This document shows positions 1 through 5,806 of a stretch of 6,479 nt of DNA, one piece after another. A model generated the notes under the pieces. It was not told where the DNA came from. It saw only the letters and a program-made list of their open reading frames with translations, and did not search any database. Every line of letters starts with the position of its first letter. Positions within the stretch are counted from its first letter, which is position 1. The position numbers and the translations under genes are program-made. This stretch comes from an uncultured Eubacteriales bacterium. Lineage in GTDB: Bacteria; Bacillota_A; Clostridia; Oscillospirales; CAG-272. The stretch is from assembly GCA_900555345.1 (NCBI GenBank), contig USKS01000088.1, positions 1-6,479 on the forward strand, in the 5' to 3' direction.

Positions 1-1587
1 GCCATGCAGTTTGGCGGCAGCGTTCTTTTTAAGCAGGTCGACCTGCAGTTTACCCCCGGCAACTGCTACGGCGTCATCGGCGCAAACGGCGCGGGTAAGA
101 CCACGTTTTTCAAGCTTATCTGCGGCGAGCTTGAGTCTACGACGGGCAATGTGGAGATCACCCCGGGCGAGCGTATGTCCGTGCTGCGGCAGGACCACTT
201 CGCGTTTGACGCATACACCGTGCTTGATACGGTCATCATGGGCAACAGACGCCTGTACGATACCATGAAGGAAAGAGAAGCCATATACGCCAAAGAGGAT
301 TTCTCCGACGAGGACGGCATCCGCGCCGCGGAGCTTGAAGGCGATTTCGCGGAGCTCGGCGGCTGGGAAGCGGAGAGCGACGTCTCCCGCATGATACAGG
401 GACTGGGACTTTCAGAGGATATACTCACCTCTGAAATGTCGTCGCTGCGCGACAGCGAAAAGGTCAAAGTGCTGCTTGCACAGGCGCTTTTCGGAAACCC
501 CGATATTATCCTTCTTGACGAGCCTACAAACGGTCTCGACCTTGCTGCCGTACGCTGGCTTGAGGACTTTCTCGCCGATTATTTCGGCACTGTGCTCGTC
601 ATTTCCCATGACAGACATTTTCTCAATAACGTATGTACGAACATAGTCGATATCGACTATAATGACATAAAAATGTACGTGGGCAACTACGAATTCTGGT
701 ATGAATCCAGCCAGCTCATACAGCGGCTCACAAAGGCGCAGAATAAGAAAAACGAAGAAAAGATACGCGACCTGCAGGAGTTCATCTCCCGTTTCTCCGC
801 CAATAAATCGAAATCGCGCCAGGCAACGTCCAGACGTAAACTGCTCGATAAGCTGACGGTGCAGGAGCTGCCCGCTTCAAGCAGACGCTATCCCTATATC
901 GGCTTCGATATGGACAGAGTCGCCGGCAAGGATATTCTTTTCGTAAACGACCTTGAGAAAAGCGAAAACGGACAAAAGCTGTTTTCAAACGTAACGTTCA
1001 CCGTTGCAAAGGACGACAAGATCGCATTCGTCGGCAACGAGCTTGCAATAACGGCGCTGTTCCGCATACTGGCGGAGGAGATCGAGCCGGACGCGGGCAG
1101 CTTCAAGTGGGGAATAAGCATAACGCGCTCATATTTCCCCCACGATAATACCTCGTATTTCGAGGGCCACACCGAGAATATGCTTGATTGGATGCGCCCG
1201 TATTCCAAGGATCAGACGGAAACATACCTGAGAGGCATGCTCGGCAGAATGCTGTTTTCGGGCGATGCACCCTATAAGCAGGTAAGTGTTCTCTCCGGCG
1301 GAGAAAAGGTCAGATGCATGTTTGCCAGAATGATGCTTTTCGGCTCAAACTTTCTCATAGTGGATCAGCCCACCGACCACCTGGATCTTGAGTCCATAAC
1401 TGCCGTAAATAACGGTCTGCGCGACTTTAAGGGCAACCTGCTGCTCTCAAGCCATGACTACGAGATAGTCAATACCGTCGCGAACAGAATAATAGAGCTT
1501 CGTCCCGACGGCATGACGGACTTCTACGGCACATACGACGAGTATGTTGCAAAAAAAGAGGCCGAGGCAGCCGCCGAAGCCAACTGA
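1..1587 (+). CDS. ABC-F family ATPase, YbiT-like (5' end outside window)
   Basis: Soluble tandem-ATPase protein of the ABC-F family, whose members bind ribosomes and act on translation; it has no membrane segments. The reading frame is open from base 1 and the protein begins inside the first beta strand (MQFGGSVLF, which in E. coli YbiT sits about eight residues in), so the true start is just upstream and the ATG at 4 is an internal Met. Numbering from that Met: NBD1 has Walker A GANGAGKTT at 26-34, Q-loop Gln63, Walker B DEPTNGLD at 172-179 and switch His202. A short linker with the hallmark FISRFSANKSKSRQATSRR follows at about 260-280. NBD2 has signature LSGGEK at 430-435 and His484. Odd points: the NBD2 Walker A is lost (GNELAITA from 344, no P-loop Lys), NBD2 Walker B is DQPTDHLD at 454-461 (Gln for catalytic Glu), and the NBD1 signature is LRDSEK at 148-153. 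The linker is short, so a resistance-type ABC-F is unlikely. Family call is secure; cellular role is inferred. Confidence 0.96.
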   Translation, partial: AMQFGGSVLFKQVDLQFTPGNCYGVIGANGAGKTTFFKLICGELESTTGNVEITPGERMSVLRQDHFAFDAYTVLDTVIMGNRRLYDTMKEREAIYAKEDFSDEDGIRAAELEGDFAELGGWEAESDVSRMIQGLGLSEDILTSEMSSLRDSEKVKVLLAQALFGNPDIILLDEPTNGLDLAAVRWLEDFLADYFGTVLVISHDRHFLNNVCTNIVDIDYNDIKMYVGNYEFWYESSQLIQRLTKAQNKKNEEKIRDLQEFISRFSANKSKSRQATSRRKLLDKLTVQELPASSRRYPYIGFDMDRVAGKDILFVNDLEKSENGQKLFSNVTFTVAKDDKIAFVGNELAITALFRILAEEIEPDAGSFKWGISITRSYFPHDNTSYFEGHTENMLDWMRPYSKDQTETYLRGMLGRMLFSGDAPYKQVSVLSGGEKVRCMFARMMLFGSNFLIVDQPTDHLDLESITAVNNGLRDFKGNLLLSSHDYEIVNTVANRIIELRPDGMTDFYGTYDEYVAKKEAEAAAEAN

Positions 1588-1588
1588 C

Positions 1589-1620
1589 AAAAAACCGACT
1601 GCAAAGCAGTCGGTTTTTTT
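1589..1620 (+). terminator. Rho-independent terminator after the ABC-F gene
   Basis: A perfect 8-bp stem, CCGACTGC (1595-1602) with GCAGTCGG (1606-1613), closes an AAA loop and is followed by seven T (1614-1620). It is preceded by six A (1589-1594), which lengthen the stem and make it terminator-like on the minus strand too. It begins one base after the ABC-F stop codon, so it ends that transcript and separates it from the cdaA unit. Confidence 0.95.
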
Positions 1621-1643
1621 GTGCCGTGCAGAGTGTTGTCCTG

Positions 1644-1680
1644 CCGTTACTCTTGATGAACGGAAGAGTTGCGGTTTCAT
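1644..1680 (+). other. Weak inverted repeat, possible backup terminator
   Basis: ACTCTT (1649-1654) pairs with AAGAGT (1664-1669) around a 9-nt loop, and CCG (1644-1646) can pair with CGG (1672-1674) across small internal loops. A T-rich stretch with one C and one A follows (1675-1685). The stem is weak and the T tract imperfect, so this is at best a fail-safe terminator behind the strong one at 1589-1620; it may be chance. Confidence 0.3.
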
Positions 1681-1718
1681 TTTTTACAAATCGTCACATA
1701 ATATTTCAAAGAAAATCC

Positions 1719-1774
1719 TATATTTTTATTAAAATTATTTGAAATAGAGAGGCTTATGTGGTATAATCAATGTG
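1719..1774 (+). promoter_or_regulatory. Sigma-A promoter of the cdaA unit
   Basis: A -35 box TTGAAA (1739-1744, 5 of 6 consensus) is followed by a 17-bp spacer and a perfect -10 box TATAAT (1762-1767), with TG at 1759-1760 giving an extended -10. The DNA just upstream (about 1719-1738) is almost pure A/T and resembles an UP element. Transcription should start near 1774-1776. This predicted start lies at or after the GTG at 1772, which therefore cannot be the cdaA start codon. Confidence 0.88.
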
Positions 1775-1855
1775 TATGACTATCGGCAAGGCACGGTGTG
1801 CGCTTTGCACTGCGAAAACCGTGAATTTCTGCCGACGCGGACGGGAGGGACAGAA
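1774..1855 (+). promoter_or_regulatory. Structured 5' leader of cdaA with ribosome binding site
   Basis: The predicted untranslated leader holds a nested hairpin. The outer helix is TCGGCA (1783-1788) with TGCCGA (1830-1835), the middle helix CACGGT (1792-1797) with ACCGTG (1818-1823), and the inner helix GTGC (1798-1801) with GCAC (1807-1810) closing a 5-nt loop. A 7-nt bulge (1811-1817) and a 3/6 internal loop separate them. The strong Shine-Dalgarno sequence GGGAGGG (1843-1849) begins 7 nt after the stem and lies 6-7 nt before the TTG at 1856. There is no poly-T after the stem, so it is not a simple terminator. It does not look like the much longer known c-di-AMP (ydaO) riboswitch. A regulatory role is inferred from structure and position only. 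Confidence 0.5.
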
Positions 1856-2752
1856 TTGACGTTCACAAGCTTCGGGGACTTTTGGAACAGCGTCCTCAAT
1901 ATCATACGTACAATCAAAATCGTCGACGTAATAGATATATTGCTCGTATCGATCATCCTGTACTATGCCTATAAGTTTGTGCGCAACAGACGTGCGGGCA
2001 AGCTTGCGGCAGGTGTAATACTGTTTATAGTCGCGCTTGTAATAAGCGACGTTGCCGGTATGCACACCATCCAGTATATATTCAAAAACATATTCCAGGT
2101 GGGCGTTATCGCGCTTGTAATACTGTTTCAGCCCGAGCTGCGCAGCGCTCTCGAAAAAATGGGCTCGAACTCCATAAGGGGCATAAAGAGCATAACGGAA
2201 CGCAGCTCTTCCTCCGTAATGCTTGCGGTGCGCGAGGTCGCTGCTGCCGCATCGGAGATGTCGGCTTCGAGGACCGGCGCGCTTATAGTCTTTGAGCGCT
2301 CAACAAAGCTCGGCGATATTGTTGCGACGGGCAGCGTTATTGACGCGCAGACGGGCGCCTTTCTCATAAGAAACATATTCTACAACAAAGCGCCGCTTCA
2401 TGACGGCGCGATGATCATACGCGACGGGCGCATTTGCGCCGCCGGTTGTCTTCTGCCTCTTTCGGAAAAGGACGATATAAACCGCGATCTCGGCACGCGT
2501 CACCGCGCAGCAATCGGTCTCAGCGAAAACAGCGACGCGGTCGTTGTTGTGGTCTCCGAGGAAACGGGAGTTATCTCTCTTGCGGTGGACGGAAACCTGA
2601 CAAGGGGCTATAACGCCGAAACACTGCGAAGCACCCTCAGCGATCTTATGCTGCCCGCGCCGGAGAAAAAAGTCGAGAAAAAAGCCGAGAAAAAAGCCGC
2701 GAAAAAGAAAGCGGCAGGCACTGCCGGCACGACTGACGGCAGCGAAAACTGA
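1856..2752 (+). CDS. cdaA: Diadenylate cyclase CdaA (membrane-bound c-di-AMP synthase)
   Basis: Makes cyclic di-AMP from two ATP at the inner face of the membrane. The 298-residue protein has three predicted membrane helices (about 22-42, 49-67 and 75-91), including IVDVIDILLV and the conserved FQPELRSALE that follows helix 3. The DAC (DisA_N) domain comes next, with both catalytic motifs intact: HDGA at 182-185 and RHR at 215-217. Length fits CdaA (about 270-285) apart from an added tail at about 266-298 rich in Lys, Ala and Glu. Start: TTG at 1856 is chosen because GGGAGGG lies at ideal spacing, the protein then begins like other CdaA proteins, and the upstream GTG at 1772 is at or before the predicted transcription start. 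First gene of its unit, followed after 186 nt by its regulator cdaR. Function is secure; start is likely. Confidence 0.96.
   Translation: MTFTSFGDFWNSVLNIIRTIKIVDVIDILLVSIILYYAYKFVRNRRAGKLAAGVILFIVALVISDVAGMHTIQYIFKNIFQVGVIALVILFQPELRSALEKMGSNSIRGIKSITERSSSSVMLAVREVAAAASEMSASRTGALIVFERSTKLGDIVATGSVIDAQTGAFLIRNIFYNKAPLHDGAMIIRDGRICAAGCLLPLSEKDDINRDLGTRHRAAIGLSENSDAVVVVVSEETGVISLAVDGNLTRGYNAETLRSTLSDLMLPAPEKKVEKKAEKKAAKKKAAGTAGTTDGSEN
2663..2710 (+). repeat. 12-bp tandem repeat coding the CdaA Lys-rich tail
   Basis: Three near-identical 12-bp units (2663-2674, 2675-2686, 2687-2698), each GAG AAA AAA followed by GTC or GCC, and a degenerate fourth (2699-2710). They encode EKKV, EKKA, EKKA, then AKKK. 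The units are in frame, so gain or loss of copies changes tail length without a frameshift. Each contains a run of six A. Confidence 0.8.
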
Positions 2753-2767
2753 ACGAGACAGATCGCT

Positions 2768-2810
2768 GTACATATGCCGCGGTGCCGATGCGCACATGCG
2801 GCTGCGGTAC
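2768..2810 (+). other. Stem-loop 1 in the cdaA-cdaR spacer
   Basis: A 10-bp stem interrupted by one bulged A (2796): 2776-2785 pairs with 2792-2802, including one G-T pair, around the 6-nt loop CGATGC. Outside a 4/4 internal loop, GTAC (2768-2771) can pair with GTAC (2807-2810). It starts 15 nt after the cdaA stop codon. Possible roles are 3'-end protection of a processed cdaA message or part of a larger regulatory fold. Confidence 0.5.
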
Positions 2811-2845
2811 GAAAACAAAAGCGCCGCGGCGCATGACCGACCGAG

Positions 2846-2912
2846 GCGGCACGGTATAACACAATTGCACGGCGGCAAGAAAAGCGGGCCGCTGCCCGCG
2901 GCAATGTGCCGC
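2846..2912 (+). other. Stem-loop 2 in the cdaA-cdaR spacer (three nested helices)
   Basis: The outer 7-bp helix is GCGGCAC (2846-2852) with GTGCCGC (2906-2912). The middle 5-bp helix is ATTGC (2864-2868) with GCAAT (2901-2905), stacked directly on the outer one on the 3' side. The inner 6-bp helix is GCGGGC (2884-2889) with GCCCGC (2894-2899), closing a CGCT loop. Large 5'-side bulges (2853-2863 and 2869-2883) are left unpaired, an asymmetric shape more like a structured RNA than a terminator. It ends 18 nt before the AAAGGA of cdaR. Confidence 0.5.
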
Positions 2913-2927
2913 GTAAATAATCATCCG

Positions 2928-2941
2928 AAAGGACGTGGATG
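2928..2941 (+). promoter_or_regulatory. Ribosome binding site of cdaR
   Basis: AAAGGA (2928-2933) lies 5 nt before ATG 2939 and 11 nt before the second in-frame ATG at 2945. The first spacing is nearer the normal range, so ATG 2939 is preferred. The choice adds only two residues. Confidence 0.65.
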
Positions 2942-4195
2942 TCAATGGCAGATAAAAACGGAGCAAAGAAAAACGGTACTGTCAGAAAACTCAATCTGAT
3001 ACCGCGCATTGTTTGCTTTGTATTTGCATTTATAATGTGGATATACGTAATGGTGGTGGACAGCCCGGACTACGAGCAGCGCTTTGACGGCGTTCCCGTT
3101 GACATAGTCGGCGCTACCGCTCTTGAAAAAAACAGCAGCTTTTCCGTATTCAGCGCGTCCGATATAACAGTCGATGTGACCGTCAAGGGACAGAAAAGCG
3201 TAATTTCACGCTATTCCAAAGACGATATTAAAGTCGAGGTGGATGTAAGCGGCATAACAGACGGCGGCAAGCAGACGCTGCCTATGTATTTCGATCTGCC
3301 GAGCGGACTTTCCCTCGTGTCTTCTTCCCAATCTACCGTAGATCTTTTCGTTGACAGAAAAGTAACACTTGAGTTTGACGTAAAGCCGAAGCTTTCGTCA
3401 TACAAGCTCGGTACGGACTATGAGCTGGGTCAGATAACCTGCAATCCTCAGACAGTGCGCGTAGAGGGTCCCGACTCTCTCGTGGGCGACGTCAGCGGCG
3501 CTGCCGTCGATATAGATATGAACGGCGCGGATATAGAAAAATCCTTTGTGCTTGACGGCGCGGTCTATCTTAACGACGCAAACGGCGATGTGATCCAGAA
3601 TCGCTATCTGAAACTCTCGCAAAGCAGTGTCAGTGTCAGTGTTCCCGTATATACATACAAGGATCTGACTCTTACGGCGCAGAGCAAATACGGATATTTC
3701 AACGAGGACAATTCAAAGATAACCTTTGATCCTGCCACGGTGCGCGTAAAGGGCGAGCCCACAAAACTTGCACCGCTTGACAGTATATCCGTCACAACTA
3801 TCGACGAAAAGACCGTTGCCGACAACACAACATATCTTGTTGATATCGTTCTGCCGGAGGGCATAACTCTTGCGGACGGCGAGAGCAGCTCCGTGAACCT
3901 TACTGTAAAGCGCGTGGGCATGTCGCAGAAGGTGATATCTGTAAAGAATATCTTCGTAAACGCCCCCAAGGATATGGAGTATGAGCTTCTGACAAATTCC
4001 GTAGCCGTGACGATCGTCGCGGATTCCGATATCATATCGGATATAACCGCGTCCGACATAACTCTCAGCGCGGATCTTTCAAGCTTTGCAAATTCCAGCG
4101 GCAACGTCATGGTGCCCGTCACCGTTGAGTTCAAAGACGTTGGCGGAACGGCGTTTGAATTCGGCACATACAACATTCATGTGATAGTCGGATAA
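2939..4195 (+). CDS. cdaR: CdaR, YbbR-domain regulator of CdaA
   Basis: Membrane-anchored extracytoplasmic protein; in Firmicutes CdaR binds CdaA and tunes its cyclase activity. The 418-residue protein has a short basic cytoplasmic N-terminus (KNGAKKNGTVRK), one membrane helix (about 21-40, rich in Ile, Val, Phe, Trp) and then four beta-rich YbbR repeats at about 47-140, 142-240, 242-330 and 332-418. Each repeat carries the usual pattern of a V-D-V-like strand and a 'p-x-x-V-x-V-x-G/D' turn, for example CNPQTVRVEGP and FDPATVRVKGEP. The domain number matches B. subtilis CdaR, which is longer (483 residues) because of its tail. It follows cdaA after a long structured spacer and its stop codon overlaps the next start codon. 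Alternative start ATG 2945 would remove two residues. Sequence conservation within YbbR proteins is low, so the call rests on architecture plus the cdaA neighbour. Confidence 0.93.
   Translation: MSMADKNGAKKNGTVRKLNLIPRIVCFVFAFIMWIYVMVVDSPDYEQRFDGVPVDIVGATALEKNSSFSVFSASDITVDVTVKGQKSVISRYSKDDIKVEVDVSGITDGGKQTLPMYFDLPSGLSLVSSSQSTVDLFVDRKVTLEFDVKPKLSSYKLGTDYELGQITCNPQTVRVEGPDSLVGDVSGAAVDIDMNGADIEKSFVLDGAVYLNDANGDVIQNRYLKLSQSSVSVSVPVYTYKDLTLTAQSKYGYFNEDNSKITFDPATVRVKGEPTKLAPLDSISVTTIDEKTVADNTTYLVDIVLPEGITLADGESSSVNLTVKRVGMSQKVISVKNIFVNAPKDMEYELLTNSVAVTIVADSDIISDITASDITLSADLSSFANSSGNVMVPVTVEFKDVGGTAFEFGTYNIHVIVG
3625..3642 (+). repeat. Three perfect CAGTGT copies inside cdaR
   Basis: Three head-to-tail CAGTGT hexamers encode the alternating Ser-Val strand SSVSVSV at the end of the second YbbR repeat. 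The unit is a multiple of three, so copy changes would stay in frame. Probably a simple by-product of the beta-strand pattern. Confidence 0.6.
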
Positions 4196-4197
4196 TG
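4193..4197 (+). promoter_or_regulatory. TAATG stop-start overlap, translational coupling
   Basis: The TAA stop of cdaR (4193-4195) shares its last A with the ATG of the flavoprotein gene (4195-4197). No good Shine-Dalgarno sequence is seen in the 20 nt before the ATG, so the flavoprotein is probably translated by ribosomes that have just finished cdaR. This would tie its level to that of CdaR. Confidence 0.75.
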
Positions 4198-5778
4198 ACA
4201 AAGCTTTTGGTAGACGGTATAAGAATACCTGTGAAATGCGGCGACGGCGAGGCTCTCGCCGCCGCCGAAAAACGGCTGGTCCGTGCGGGAGTGCCTTTTG
4301 AAAGAGGCACCCTGCATGTTTATAAGCGTTCCGTTGACGCCCGCCGCAGAGATAATATAAGCTTTGTGTATTCCGTGTGCGCCGAAAGTGAGGCTTTGCC
4401 CGAAAGCGTAAAAGCCGAGGGCATTCGTGCGCATGCCGCCGAGAAGCGGCAGATAGTGCGCGGCACGGAAAAACTCAGCGCAAGACCTGTCGTCATCGGG
4501 TTCGGTCCCGCGGGCATGTCCTGCGCGCTCATGCTTGCGGAGCACGGGCTGCGCCCCGTAGTTTTCGAGCGCGGTGCGCCTGTTGACGAAAGAGTAGAAA
4601 AGGTAGAGCACTTTTACAGAACGGGAGAGCTTTGCCCCGACACGAACATCCAGTTCGGCGCGGGCGGTGCGGGAACGTTCTCCGACGGAAAGCTTGTCAC
4701 CCGTATCGGAGACGCGCGCACATCATATGTTCTTGAAAAGCTGCGCGAAATGGGCGCGCCGGACGATGTTACAAAGCTGGCAAAACCTCACATCGGCACG
4801 GATGTGCTGCGAAATGTAGTTAAAAATTTCGCCGCCGAGATCGAAAGACTGGGCGGAGAGATAAGATATAATACCAAAATAGACAATATAGGCGACGGTT
4901 ATGTAGAAGCTGCGGGCGAGAGAATTGCCTGCGGCTGTGCTGTTCTTGCCCCCGGACATTCCGCGAGAGATACATATACAAAGCTTTTGGCATCCGGCTG
5001 GAGCATTGAGGCAAAGCCTTTTTCCGTCGGTGTGCGCATAGAGCATCTGCAGGATGAGCTTGACGCCGCAATGTACGGTGACGCCGCGCTTGCGGGCGTT
5101 CTCGGTCATGCGGAGTATCAGCTTTCCCATCGCCGGGGCGATCGGGGCGTGTATACATTCTGCATGTGCCCGGGCGGTGAGGTCGTGGCAGCGGCGTCGG
5201 AGTACGGCGGCGTTGTTACAAACGGCATGAGCCGCAGAGCGAGAAATGCCGGGATAGCCAACGCAGCCGTGGCGGTGTCGGTGCTGCCGGAGGATTTCGG
5301 GCAGGACCCCCGCGGCGCCATAGAATTCCAAAGGGCGCTTGAGCAGGCGGCTTTCAGAGCGGGCGGCGGCGATTACAGCGCTCCCTGCCAGAGCGTCGGC
5401 TCGTTTTCGCGTACGAAAAAAACTTCGGTCGGCAGCCGTATTTCCCCCACATATATGGGCGGCAGAGTGCGGGAGACCGATCTTCGCGGGATTTTGCCCG
5501 ATTTTGTGGTTTCCATGCTATGCGAAGGGCTTGCAAACTTTGATCGCAGGATAAAAGGTTACGGCGCGGCTGATGTCCCGCTTACGGGTGTTGAGACCCG
5601 TACAAGCGCGCCGCTGCGAATTTTAAGAGATAATGTCACACTTTGCGCCGAGGGACACGGACTCGTATATCCCTGCGGCGAGGGCGCGGGCTATGCGGGA
5701 GGTATAACAAGCGCCGCGGTAGACGGCCTCAGAGTTGCGGAGGCAATACTCAGGCGCTTCGCACCTGACGAAAACTGA
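4195..5778 (+). CDS. FAD-dependent oxidoreductase, COG2509 type, function unknown
   Basis: Predicted soluble flavoprotein of an uncharacterised family common in Firmicutes (COG2509-like 'FAD-dependent dehydrogenase'); substrate and reaction are unknown. The 527 residues match the family's usual length. A family-specific N-terminal domain of about 95 residues comes first. The dinucleotide-binding fold follows, with GFGPAGMSCALML from 102 and the acidic end of beta 2 at Glu125 (VVFERG). Further family motifs are NIQFGAGGAGTFSDGKL (about 151-167), LAPGHSARDT, FCMCPGGEVV and LTGVETRTSAPLRI. The C-terminal FAD motif is YPCGEGAGYAGG at about 492-503, followed by the helix SAAVDGLRVAEAI. No signal peptide or membrane segment is seen. 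It is tightly coupled to cdaR and sits 25 nt before recJ. A link to c-di-AMP signalling or envelope redox control is only guilt by association. Family call is firm; role is not. Confidence 0.92.
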   Translation: MTKLLVDGIRIPVKCGDGEALAAAEKRLVRAGVPFERGTLHVYKRSVDARRRDNISFVYSVCAESEALPESVKAEGIRAHAAEKRQIVRGTEKLSARPVVIGFGPAGMSCALMLAEHGLRPVVFERGAPVDERVEKVEHFYRTGELCPDTNIQFGAGGAGTFSDGKLVTRIGDARTSYVLEKLREMGAPDDVTKLAKPHIGTDVLRNVVKNFAAEIERLGGEIRYNTKIDNIGDGYVEAAGERIACGCAVLAPGHSARDTYTKLLASGWSIEAKPFSVGVRIEHLQDELDAAMYGDAALAGVLGHAEYQLSHRRGDRGVYTFCMCPGGEVVAAASEYGGVVTNGMSRRARNAGIANAAVAVSVLPEDFGQDPRGAIEFQRALEQAAFRAGGGDYSAPCQSVGSFSRTKKTSVGSRISPTYMGGRVRETDLRGILPDFVVSMLCEGLANFDRRIKGYGAADVPLTGVETRTSAPLRILRDNVTLCAEGHGLVYPCGEGAGYAGGITSAAVDGLRVAEAILRRFAPDEN

Positions 5779-5789
5779 TAATAATTTTT

Positions 5790-5806
5790 AAGGAATATAT
5801 ATTATG
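5790..5806 (+). promoter_or_regulatory. Ribosome binding site of recJ
   Basis: AAGGA (5790-5794) lies 9 nt before ATG 5804 in an AT-rich 25-nt gap. The gap contains no terminator hairpin, so recJ is probably read on the same transcript as the flavoprotein gene. Some TATA-like strings are present, but no -35 box at a suitable distance was found. Confidence 0.75.

Larger units (their letters stand above)
2753..2938 (+). other. Inverted-repeat-rich spacer between cdaA and cdaR
   Basis: A 186-nt gap within an apparent operon, GC-rich and without a credible gene: the only overlapping plus-strand frame (from ATG 2796) has no ribosome binding site and runs into cdaR out of frame. It contains two long stem-loops (2768-2810 and 2846-2912) and a perfect 12-bp palindrome, GCGCCGCGGCGC (2821-2832), between them. 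No T run follows either plus-strand stem, so these are not ordinary terminators. On the minus strand the innermost stem (2884-2899) is followed by TTTTCTT and would resemble a weak terminator, but no minus-strand gene is seen. GTGCCG occurs twice (2782-2787 and 2906-2911) and both copies can pair with CGGCAC (2847-2852), so alternative folds are possible. The function is unknown. Confidence 0.55.

Noticed and set aside
1..1587. ABC-F antibiotic-resistance protein (Msr/Vga/Lsa type)
   Set aside because: The linker is short with the FISRFSANKSKSRQATSRR housekeeping signature and the sequence tracks YbiT closely; resistance types have long extended linkers.
1772..1855. N-terminal extension of CdaA from GTG 1772
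   Set aside because: The codon lies at or before the predicted transcription start, lacks a ribosome binding site, and the extra 28 residues do not resemble CdaA N-termini.
1589..1855. A known c-di-AMP (ydaO-type) riboswitch upstream of cdaA
   Set aside because: The transcribed leader is only about 80 nt and I do not recognise the conserved core of that riboswitch; the terminator at 1589-1620 belongs to the upstream gene.
2663..2700. Programmed frameshifting at the A runs in the cdaA tail
   Set aside because: The runs are read as GAG AAA AAA, so the slippery heptamer A AAA AAG is not in the required frame, and no conserved product in another frame follows.
2300..2878. Open 192-residue frame on the minus strand opposite cdaA and the spacer
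   Set aside because: It is antisense to a certain gene, its predicted protein resembles no known family and has erratic Cys/Arg-rich composition; it is a by-product of GC-rich codon use.
2796..2999. 67-residue plus-strand frame between cdaA and cdaR
   Set aside because: No Shine-Dalgarno sequence before ATG 2796, basic low-complexity product, and it runs into cdaR in another frame; the DNA is better explained by inverted repeats.
4723..5331. Open 202-residue frame on the minus strand opposite the flavoprotein gene
   Set aside because: Antisense shadow of a clearly conserved gene, no ribosome binding site or recognisable domain.
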